The position numbers were made by a program, and so were the translations under genes. The notes beneath the pieces are model-generated. The model did no database searches. It had not been told where the DNA came from and worked only from the letters and a program-made list of their open reading frames with translations. Positions 1 to 6,731 of a stretch of DNA of 64,000 nt are shown here, one piece after another (the first letter of the stretch is position 1; each line of letters starts with the position of its first letter). This stretch comes from Flavobacteriaceae bacterium (GTDB taxonomy: Bacteria; Bacteroidota; Bacteroidia; Flavobacteriales; Flavobacteriaceae), in NCBI GenBank assembly GCA_014238425.1, contig JABABD010000029.1:62001-126000 (forward strand), written 5' to 3'.

Positions 1-1
1 T

Positions 2-661
2 GTTTCTGGTTTTGCTTATGGGACAGATATTACCGCACAAAAAGCAGCTTTAAAACACAACCTCCGAACCATTGGTTGTTTGGCACATGGTTTGAATCAA
101 GTCTATCCGAAAGCACATAAAAAATATGTAACTGATGTTGAAAAATACGGTGGTTTTTTTACTGATTTCTGGAGTACATCAACCTTTGATAGAAATAACT
201 TTTTAAAACGCAATCGCATTATTGCAGGATTAAGTGAGGCTACGATTGTTATTGAGTCTGCCGAAAAAGGTGGTAGTTTGGTCACAGCAGATATTGCAAA
301 CTCTTATAATCGAGAAGTATTTGCTGTGCCAGGACGGATTACGGATTCGCAAAGTGTCGGTTGTAATGATCTGATCAAACATCAGAGAGCACATGTATTA
401 TCTAAACCTGAGGATGTGCCCTATATTTTGAACTGGAATTTAGAAACATTAACAAAACCTGTTCAAAAACAACTATTTGTTGAGTTGGATGCCGATGAAA
501 AGGCAGTCTATAATTTCTTGAAAGACCAAGGCAAGGAACAACTAGACATAATTGCGCTACGGTGCCAAATGCCAACGTTTCGTATTGCTACTATTTTACT
601 GAATATGGAACTGAAAGGTGTCATCAGGCCTTTGCCCGGCAAGTTGTTTGAGATAGTTTAA
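2..661 (+). CDS. dprA: DNA-processing protein DprA, 3' part (5' end outside window)
   Basis: DprA loads RecA onto incoming single-stranded DNA during natural transformation. The frame is open from base 2 and gives 219 residues, against roughly 370 for a full protein. The Rossmann-like DprA core is visible: VSGFAYGTD at the start, FLKRNRIIAGLS, then ESAEKGGSLVTA and FAVPGR. The last ~60 residues match the C-terminal winged-helix domain of the family. A TTG at base 80 lies inside the conserved core and is not a start. The stop is followed at once by a decayed reading frame unrelated to dprA, so the native downstream neighbour seems to have been replaced. Confidence 0.95.
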   Translation, partial: VSGFAYGTDITAQKAALKHNLRTIGCLAHGLNQVYPKAHKKYVTDVEKYGGFFTDFWSTSTFDRNNFLKRNRIIAGLSEATIVIESAEKGGSLVTADIANSYNREVFAVPGRITDSQSVGCNDLIKHQRAHVLSKPEDVPYILNWNLETLTKPVQKQLFVELDADEKAVYNFLKDQGKEQLDIIALRCQMPTFRIATILLNMELKGVIRPLPGKLFEIV

Positions 662-822
662 GCCAGCTTTATTTGATACAAGAAATGTTTAAAGATCATA
701 CGCCGTTTAGTTATGGAGATTTCGTAAATATGCCTCAGTATCATGTCATTATGAAAATGATGATTGAGTGTAAACTGACTATTCCTTTTACTGCTGAGAC
801 TGTGGTATATAATGAAAAATAA
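661..822 (+). pseudogene. Decayed C-terminal tail of a VirD4/HerA-like conjugation ATPase (putative)
   Basis: This frame stays open from the dprA stop to a TAA at 820-822 (53 residues) in a different frame from dprA. It has no body upstream. The tail reads ...MPQYHVIMKMMIECKLTIPFTAETV..., which resembles the extreme C terminus of type IV secretion or conjugation coupling ATPases as I know them (a '.DF.NLP.Y...KLMI.G.....FTAET' pattern). A homologous tail lies at 50809-50913. The two differ by codon-level changes and one in-frame codon gain or loss, so the ancestor was coding. The family name is inference from pattern; the homology of the two copies is seen directly. Confidence 0.5.
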
Positions 823-855
823 AAGACCTTATAACAAGTCTTTATGTTTTTGAAT

Positions 856-1515
856 CTATTGAAAATCTGTTGTCCTAATCGTTTTAACCCTACTCCAGTT
901 TTTACCGCTTCCCTTATAAATCTCAATAAATGCAACTCCATGGATGCTTTTCTTAAAACTATAGGTTATGGCGTAATTTTTATCCGAAGTATATATTGGC
1001 TTTGATACATGTATAATTTTCCTTTTTTTAGTTAAACTATTTGGCTCAAAAATTCCTTGAACACTTACATCTTCAAAGTTCCACGCATCATTTTCTACAA
1101 TTTGACTTTGAAAATTGTTTAATTCTTTTTCAGAAAAGATAGAAAGCAGTAAAGGGTCTATCTTTAAGGTGAATCGCTCTTTTAGTTCATTATATAGGCT
1201 ATCTCCTTTCTTAATACCAACTAAGCTCATTTCTTTCGTCTTTTCATCCTGTAACATTACGCTACTAGGAACATTGATAAATGAATCATTTTTAAGCTCC
1301 AAGAAATCCTTGTAAATATTCAAAATATAACTATTAGAGTTGTCAGAACTAAAATACAGAGAATCAGTATTTGTTCCTTTACTATTGTCAAGAATAGTAT
1401 TGAGCAATGCAATATCTTGAGAGCTATCATCTGTCTTCTTATGACAAGCGGAGCAAATAATCAGTACCAAAATAATGAGAAATGCCTTAATTACAAGGTG
1501 TTCCTTTAGCTTCAT
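856..1515 (-). CDS. Putative lipoprotein, unknown function
   Basis: I do not recognise the family. The chosen start gives 219 residues beginning MKLKEHLVIK, followed by a hydrophobic stretch and a lipobox ending SAC, so the product should be a lipoprotein in the cell envelope. In-frame ATGs 12 and 36 bases upstream are possible, but they would place non-signal residues before the signal peptide. The mature part is polar, without repeats or recognisable catalytic motifs. The gene start overlaps the end of a frameshifted remnant (1487-1728). It belongs to the accessory island between dprA and trpS, where most neighbours are also small exported proteins. Confidence 0.65.
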   Translation of the reverse strand: MKLKEHLVIKAFLIILVLIICSACHKKTDDSSQDIALLNTILDNSKGTNTDSLYFSSDNSNSYILNIYKDFLELKNDSFINVPSSVMLQDEKTKEMSLVGIKKGDSLYNELKERFTLKIDPLLLSIFSEKELNNFQSQIVENDAWNFEDVSVQGIFEPNSLTKKRKIIHVSKPIYTSDKNYAITYSFKKSIHGVAFIEIYKGSGKNWSRVKTIRTTDFQ

Positions 1516-1728
1516 CCGTGTTTTCTTGTACATAACTTGCAATGTTTCCATAATCAGTTTGTTGTTCTTGAGTTAATTCTGTTTCAAAGACATCAGTTCC
1601 TTGTAGTTGCCCCCAAACTAATTGTCTACAATATTATTGAATTGCCCTACAGGTATGCTTAAGTAGTCCTTATAATTAAACTCGTTTAATATCATAGTGA
1701 AAGTCAAATATATAAAAATCAATTTCAT
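1487..1728 (-). pseudogene. Frameshifted remnant of a small protein
   Basis: Read on the minus strand, an ATG at 1728 opens a 36-residue frame (MKLIFIYLTFTMILNE...FNNIVDN, stop at 1618-1620). Directly after that stop, in the next frame, a coherent polar sequence continues (VWGQLQGTDVFETELTQEQQ... to GTPCN, stop at 1487-1489). Joined by one frameshift, these would make a ~79-residue protein with a hydrophobic N terminus. I do not know the family. The end overlaps the start of the downstream lipoprotein gene. Two unrelated short frames remain an alternative. Confidence 0.35.
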
Positions 1729-1746
1729 ATTTAATTATAATTTGCC

Positions 1747-1856
1747 ATGTCCAACGGGTTCGTACTTACTTGGTACGGAGCTGAATTTGATATAGAAAAC
1801 GATACATGGTCTGAGATGCTGATCCTCCAAATGAATTCAATTTAGTACAAGAAATA
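1747..1856 (+). other. Short degenerate coding remnant, unassigned
   Basis: A 32-residue plus-strand frame runs from ATG 1747 (MSNGFVLTWYGAEFDIEND...) to TAG 1843-1845. A second frame overlaps it and continues to NLVQEIF and a TAG at 1854-1856. NLVQEIF is similar to the YLIQEMF segment just after dprA (bases ~670-690), so this may be another scrap of the same decayed gene. The match is only about 20 bases and could be chance. Confidence 0.2.
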
Positions 1857-1890
1857 TTTTAGGCATTTTAAAAGTGTAATTTTAGATTTT

Positions 1891-2169
1891 CTATTTTTTT
1901 ACGAAATAATAAATCAATAACCAACCAACTGCTAGTATTAGAATCCACAGAAAAAATTTCAAAGACATTTTTTTTAATTGTACATATTTCTTATTCTTCA
2001 ACAAGAAGGCAAGAATGATTATATAGAATAATAATAATGGAAATACCACATAACTGAATATATAACCATATACAGAGTTTGTAACATCTAATCTTATTAG
2101 CAATCCAAGTACTAGAAAAGCTGTTATTGATATTATCGTTAGATAATTAAATATTTTAATAAGTTTCAT
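1891..2169 (-). CDS. Small integral membrane protein, unknown function
   Basis: A 92-residue protein that is almost entirely hydrophobic. Three membrane segments are evident (about residues 10-28, 33-56 and 70-88), with a Lys-rich loop (LKNKKYVQLKKM) between the second and third. I do not recognise a family. It lies in the accessory island, 10 bases downstream of the end of the start-less frame at 2180-2698 and on the same strand. The position would suit a membrane-bound immunity or accessory partner of the exported proteins around it, but that is inference from position only. Confidence 0.55.
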   Translation of the reverse strand: MKLIKIFNYLTIISITAFLVLGLLIRLDVTNSVYGYIFSYVVFPLLLFYIIILAFLLKNKKYVQLKKMSLKFFLWILILAVGWLLIYYFVKK

Positions 2170-2179
2170 GTTTTATTTA

Positions 2180-2698
2180 TTAGTCACATCCTAAATCACT
2201 TATTGGCCTTAAGCCTTGTAATACTTCTTGTACTTTTTCCCAATCAGGTCTACTATGTACAGGTTCAATTACAGTTGACATACCTCCAGTGGAGTTTACA
2301 AAATTCTTTAGGTTTTCTTGCGTGTTGGAAGAAAATCTATCTACGCTCCTAACAAAAAAATTATAAGACCCATCTAGCCGAGCTTCATACCCAAACTGTC
2401 GTGTTCCAGTGACTGGGTGACTGCCATCATATGGAGCTTCTAAGGTCATAAAAAGCCAATGGTCATTTGTGAATTCAGAACAAATGACTACTCCGTCGTT
2501 TGCTAGTATATTTCCTCCTGGGCCATTATAAAGTGAAATGTCTAGTTTAATAAGAACACCTAAAGGGTTGCTAGAATTCCAAAGAGTAGTTTCTTGTGCA
2601 CATAATTCTGAAATTTCACAATATGGTTCAAAAGTAGTTAAAGGTTCTGTATAACTATTAATATTCCTCCTGTAATGATATAAGTTCTTTAATCTAGG
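2180..2698 (-). pseudogene. Reading frame with no start codon; toxin-domain-like C-terminal fragment (putative)
   Basis: The frame is open for 172 residues from just after an in-frame TAG at 2699-2701, but its first ATG is at 2449, deep inside a sequence that already looks coding (ISELCAQETTLWNSSNPLG, then GPGGNILANDGVVICSEF, then WLFMTLEAPYDGSHPVTG). The segment HPVTGTRQFGYEARLDGSY followed by FFVRSVDR resembles a module I associate with C-terminal regions of large Bacteroidota exported or Rhs-like proteins (HPVSGNRQFG...GVDR), with low certainty. The most likely reading is a 5'-truncated gene or an orphan C-terminal cassette. A short protein from ATG 2449 (89 residues) or a non-ATG start cannot be excluded. 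Confidence 0.45.
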
Positions 2699-3042
2699 CT
2701 ATAAGTTATCTCAAGTCTTCCTTCTGTAGCTTTATATGGATTAAAATAAAAATACTGAACATTCTCACCATAGTAATCACTATCTAATCGAATATCAATG
2801 TCTCCTTTATAAAAATAAGAGTACGAATTATCATTTTTTGATTTGCTCTTTCTTACTTCAATACTATCATTAGCATATCCTTTTATAAATAGATTATAAC
2901 TTGTATAAGTTTTGTTTTTAATAGGAACTATGCTATCAACAAAAATATTTTCAAATTTTGTAATAATGATTTTTTTTTCATCATTTCGATTGCAGGAAAT
3001 GAAAAAGAGTAGAGTTAAACAAATAGCGATTATTTTTTTCAT
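2689..3042 (-). CDS. Small lipoprotein, unknown function
   Basis: A 117-residue protein with a clear lipoprotein signal, MKKIIAICLTLLFFISC, cleaved before Cys17. The mature part is ~100 polar residues rich in Lys, Asp, Tyr and Asn, with no motif I can name. It begins 9 bases after the stop of the large upstream lipoprotein gene (3052-4428) and is probably co-transcribed with it. A two-gene unit of a large exported protein plus a small lipoprotein also occurs at 51032-52707. Confidence 0.65.
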   Translation of the reverse strand: MKKIIAICLTLLFFISCNRNDEKKIIITKFENIFVDSIVPIKNKTYTSYNLFIKGYANDSIEVRKSKSKNDNSYSYFYKGDIDIRLDSDYYGENVQYFYFNPYKATEGRLEITYSLD

Positions 3043-3051
3043 AATGTTTAA

Positions 3052-4428
3052 TTATAGATTTGTTGAAATAAGCTGAGATTGTGATGTAGCCTGACCATAA
3101 CTTCCATTCGTTAAATTGGTCAAATAAAATAAACTTCCATCATTTATTGCAGCCAAGATGCTTTCTTCTAAAGAAGAATATCCATCCAATGGCCAATTCC
3201 ATCTTAGCCTTCCTTCTTGATTATTCAACAGGTCCATTTGTTTTTCGAGATAGCTATATGTGTAAGAAGGAGGTCTTTCTTCGTGTGCACTTGTAAGTTC
3301 TTCGGTAAGAATAGCACCTAAATCATTTACATTTGCTGCGTTCCAATATGCATGCCTGAATGCATCACCTTTACCATTATATAATGAGTTTGGGAGAAGG
3401 AAATGCTCTTCAGATTTCCAAGTTGCAAATTGACCATTTGCAAGATATGCTAATTGTTTGTCTCTAGGCATTGAATCAAAGATAACAATTTCAGGTGCAG
3501 ACATCCGAGGTCTATAATCTTGTTCGAAAAGAGTTAGAGCTGTACAATCAATCCCCAAATCTTCAGCAATTAGGCAATCGTCTGCAATACCATCATCAAT
3601 TATTGAACAACCGCCACTTGCATTTACCACTCCTGTTAGTCCACTAGAAGTGTTACATGGTGTACCTGGCATAGGATTAGTATTAGCAACACCTCCGCCA
3701 TTGCCTATAGGGTCGTCTGGAGCTTCGATCGTTTCATCTTCGTCGCCAAAATCAAAACAAATTGAACTACATGATTGATAATAATATGCTTCCAAATCTG
3801 TTCCTATGTGCGGACAGTTTACTCCTGGTGGATGCTCTAAGTTACCACCACATGGCTGCGGTATCCATTCACAAACGATATAACAACTTCCTCTACTGGC
3901 TATATTAGATGCAACAAAACCAGATTCTAATGATGTCATTTTTGCATTTAAGTTTTCAATCAGAATTTCTTCATTAATAATCTGCAAGAATTGCTCTGCA
4001 TTTATTTCATACTGCACTAAGTATTCGTTATAATTTTCAGTTTCAGTATTATAATATAACAAGATGTTTTCGATGTAGTACTCAGGGTTTTCTCTTACTA
4101 ACTTAAAAGTATAGGTATAGGTATCATCATATTCCATATATAGGACTTCATCGGTAAGTATCTCAAAAACCTCATCCCCGTCTTCTAAACGTTGGTTTTC
4201 TGAAGTTTCATTTAACTTTTCCGATAATCCACTGATTTGTTTGTTTAGTCTGTCAAAATGAATGACATCTTTGAAGGCCATTTTCTGACTCCTAACTTTT
4301 TGTTCACTTAATTCTAATTGGACTTCTTCAGCTGGTACAGGATCATCTTTTTGACAACTTATAAGACATATTATTAGGCATAAAAATAGGAATAAGAATT
4401 TAGGAAATGCGTTTATGAAGTTTTGCAT
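3052..4428 (-). CDS. Large lipoprotein with a DAFRHAYW domain (DUF6973-like)
   Basis: From the chosen start MQNFINAFPK the protein has 458 residues; an ATG 10 codons upstream would put a charged stretch before the signal. The signal is a hydrophobic run ending LISC, so this should be a lipoprotein. The middle is acidic, with a Cys-rich patch (CYIVCEWIPQPCGG...CPHIGTD...SCSSIC) and a Gly/Pro-rich linker. The C-terminal ~130 residues contain GKGDAFRHAYWNAANV and LTSAHEERP. I associate this with the DUF6973 group of exported domains; conserved Asp, His and Glu hint at an enzyme, but no activity is established from this sequence. It heads the leftward accessory island. Confidence 0.6.
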   Translation of the reverse strand: MQNFINAFPKFLFLFLCLIICLISCQKDDPVPAEEVQLELSEQKVRSQKMAFKDVIHFDRLNKQISGLSEKLNETSENQRLEDGDEVFEILTDEVLYMEYDDTYTYTFKLVRENPEYYIENILLYYNTETENYNEYLVQYEINAEQFLQIINEEILIENLNAKMTSLESGFVASNIASRGSCYIVCEWIPQPCGGNLEHPPGVNCPHIGTDLEAYYYQSCSSICFDFGDEDETIEAPDDPIGNGGGVANTNPMPGTPCNTSSGLTGVVNASGGCSIIDDGIADDCLIAEDLGIDCTALTLFEQDYRPRMSAPEIVIFDSMPRDKQLAYLANGQFATWKSEEHFLLPNSLYNGKGDAFRHAYWNAANVNDLGAILTEELTSAHEERPPSYTYSYLEKQMDLLNNQEGRLRWNWPLDGYSSLEESILAAINDGSLFYLTNLTNGSYGQATSQSQLISTNL

Positions 4429-4683
4429 CGAGGGTTGTTTTTTAGTTAAAAGCAACACAATGAAGAGAAAATAATCTATTATATAGTAATGTTTCTCCTT
4501 GTATTTAATAAGGTGTTTTTTAATACACTGACAAACAGTTAATTAAATTTCTAAGTTTTTCAATTATATGAACTGCGTTCTCTGCTTGAGTAATTTTTTA
4601 GTAATTACAAGAGAGGTTTCATCCAAAAAAAAGATGTGATAATGAAAATTTATATGCCTTGCTATAAGGTTATGTAATGAGTT

Positions 4684-5652
4684 TTAATACCCAACTTTTA
4701 CTCTCACACGCTGTAGCACATCATCAGCTACTAGCTTCGCTTTATCAGCGCCAACAGCCAAGGCAGCATCCACTTCATTGAGATTGGCCATATAATGGGT
4801 ATAACGTTCGCGCTCCGTTGAGAATTTTTCAATAATCAACTCATAAAGAGCTTGCTTGGCATGCCCATAGCCATAACCACCTTTTTCGTAATTGGTTTTC
4901 ATGGCATTTATTTGAGATGTTGACGCTAGTAAACTGTAAATCGCAAAGCAATTACAAGTGCTCCAATCTTTAGGGTCTTCTAAAGGGGTGCTATCTGTTT
5001 CAATAGACATGATCTGCTTGCGTAGCTTCTTTTCTGGTAAGAAAATATCAATGATATTTCCCTTGCTCTTACTCATTTTGGCACCATCAGTTCCAGGCAC
5101 TAGCATCGTATCTTTTTGCACATCTGCTTCAGGTATTACGAAGGTCTCTCCCATTTGTGCGTGAAAACGAGAAGCCACGTCACGTGTCATTTCGATATGC
5201 TGTAGTTGGTCTTTACCAACAGGAATAATATCCGCATCATATAGTAAAATATCCGCCGCCATAAGCATTGGGTATGTAAACAAACCTGCGTTCACATCTT
5301 CCAATCGGTCTGCCTTATCTTTAAAGCTATGTGCCAGTGTAAGGCGTTGATACGGAAAGAAACAACTTAAATACCAAGACAACTCGGTTACTTGTGGCAT
5401 ATCACTTTGTCTGTAAAACACCGTTTTTTTTATATCTAATCCAAATGCTAACCATGCCGCCGCTGTGGAATACGTGTTTTGCTTGAGCGTCTCTGTATCC
5501 TTTATTTGAGTGAGTGAGTGCATATCTGCAATAAAGAGATAAGAGTCATTCTTTGAGTCACTGGACATATGTATTGCAGGCATAATTGCCCCTAAAATAT
5601 TTCCTAGATGTGGTGTTCCTGTACTCTGTATACCTGTTAGTATTCTTGCCAT
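4684..5652 (-). CDS. trpS: Tryptophan--tRNA ligase
   Basis: Class I aminoacyl-tRNA synthetase that charges tRNA-Trp in the cytoplasm. The start MARILTGIQS gives 322 residues, the usual size in this phylum; the upstream in-frame extension of 17 residues is not conserved-looking and is rejected. The HIGH-type motif is TPHLGN (residues 13-18) and KMSKS is at 192-196. The C-terminal part has the expected helical anticodon region, including GGYGYGHAKQALYELI. It is transcribed alone and leftward, towards the accessory island, from the repeat-rich gap it shares with the divergent plsC-type gene. Confidence 0.96.
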   Translation of the reverse strand: MARILTGIQSTGTPHLGNILGAIMPAIHMSSDSKNDSYLFIADMHSLTQIKDTETLKQNTYSTAAAWLAFGLDIKKTVFYRQSDMPQVTELSWYLSCFFPYQRLTLAHSFKDKADRLEDVNAGLFTYPMLMAADILLYDADIIPVGKDQLQHIEMTRDVASRFHAQMGETFVIPEADVQKDTMLVPGTDGAKMSKSKGNIIDIFLPEKKLRKQIMSIETDSTPLEDPKDWSTCNCFAIYSLLASTSQINAMKTNYEKGGYGYGHAKQALYELIIEKFSTERERYTHYMANLNEVDAALAVGADKAKLVADDVLQRVRVKVGY

Positions 5653-5762
5653 AACATTTCCCGAGAAAACGAGAATCTCTTTAATTGTTAAACGAAAAAA
5701 CAAAGGTACTTTTTTTAAGCAAATAGAGGATATGATTCAAGCTGCGATATTTTACTTAAAAA

Positions 5763-5886
5763 GAACCCTTCGATGCATTGCATCGATGACAAAACAAATT
5801 GTCATTCCCGCAACTGCGGGAATCTAAAATAAAATTATTACTACCTATTCTTTGAAATGGGTAATCTCTAAAATAATTTTATTTAG
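5763..5886. repeat. Composite palindromic (REP-like) element
   Basis: Several nested inverted repeats fill the gap between trpS and the acyltransferase gene. They are TCGATGCATTGCATCGA, a stem of ATTCCCGCA/TGCGGGAAT type in GTCATTCCCGC...GCGGGAATC, and an outer pair CTAAAATAAAATTATT with a near-complementary AATAATTTTATTTAG at the far end. The GTCATTCC...GGAATC core resembles interspersed repeats common in bacterial genomes. No reading frame is present. It may also act as a 5' untranslated structure for either divergent gene. Confidence 0.55.
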
Positions 5887-5891
5887 TTTTG

Positions 5892-6647
5892 ATGCGCATG
5901 ATCATATTCAAGTACATATTCTGGACAGTATATCGCATTTGGTTCTACATTTTGGTAACCTTGCCTATAATTGTCCTGTTCCCTCTTTTATTGCTGTCTA
6001 TTTTACGTGAAGCGTGGTATCCTTACTTTTTTAAATTGGCTCGTTTTTGGTCCAAGATCATCTTAGTTGGTATGGGCTTTAATTATAGTATTGAGAGACA
6101 ACAAGTTCCTCAGAAAGATAAGAGCTATATGTTTATTGCGAATCATACCTCAATGACGGATATTATGCTCATGTTGATTTCTGTTAAGAATCCGTTTGTA
6201 TTTGTAGGTAAAAAAGAACTAGCCAAGATTCCGTTATTTGGGTTTTTTTATAAACGCACCTGTATTTTAGTGGATCGTAGCAATCCAGAAAGCCGCAAGG
6301 CCGTGTTTTTAAGAGCGCAACGACGATTAAAAACAGGAGTCAGTATTTGTATTTTTCCAGAAGGAGGCGTTCCTGATGATGAATCGATAATTTTGGATGA
6401 CTTTAAAGATGGTGCTTTTAGATTGGCGATCAATCATCAAATACCAATTGTACCAATTACTTTTTTAGACAACAAAAAACGATTGCCATATACTTTTTTT
6501 AGCGGCAGCCCTGGAAAAATGAGAGCGGTGATCCATCCTTTTCTTGAAACTTCAGGATTGAACGTTGATGATACTAAGCAGCTAAACAAAAACGCGAAAG
6601 ATGTTATTTTGGAAGCGCTACAAAAAGACCAGGCGCTTTTAAAATAA
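5892..6647 (+). CDS. plsC: 1-acyl-sn-glycerol-3-phosphate acyltransferase (PlsC family)
   Basis: Adds the second acyl chain in phospholipid synthesis, or acylates a related lipid, at the inner membrane. The start at ATG 5892 gives 251 residues; ATG 5898 is nearly as good and a TTG at 5889 is not needed. A strong membrane segment lies at about residues 8-35. The family motifs are NHTSMTD (84-90; catalytic His85 and Asp90) and FPEGG (155-159), followed by the PIVPITFLD strand typical of PlsC. It is a monocistronic gene ending in a hairpin terminator shared with the convergent beta-barrel gene. Other LPLAT-family substrates are possible. Confidence 0.88.
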   Translation: MRMIIFKYIFWTVYRIWFYILVTLPIIVLFPLLLLSILREAWYPYFFKLARFWSKIILVGMGFNYSIERQQVPQKDKSYMFIANHTSMTDIMLMLISVKNPFVFVGKKELAKIPLFGFFYKRTCILVDRSNPESRKAVFLRAQRRLKTGVSICIFPEGGVPDDESIILDDFKDGAFRLAINHQIPIVPITFLDNKKRLPYTFFSGSPGKMRAVIHPFLETSGLNVDDTKQLNKNAKDVILEALQKDQALLK

Positions 6648-6676
6648 AAAGCTGCCCTTGAGTAGAGCAGCTTTTC
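6646..6676. terminator. Bidirectional hairpin terminator
   Basis: Stem AAAAGCTGC/GCAGCTTTT with an 11-base loop, A-rich on one side and T-rich on the other. It lies between the convergent acyltransferase gene and the anti-sigma/beta-barrel gene. Confidence 0.7.
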
Positions 6677-6731
6677 GTTCATCATTGCTTCCTTGTATAA
6701 GGTTGCAATAAACATCTAACCAACTAAAAAC

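Noticed and set aside
823..855. Possible terminator AAAAGAC...GTCTTT after the ATPase scar
   Set aside because: The stem is short, with an A/T-rich loop and a weak T-run; not strong enough to list as a feature.
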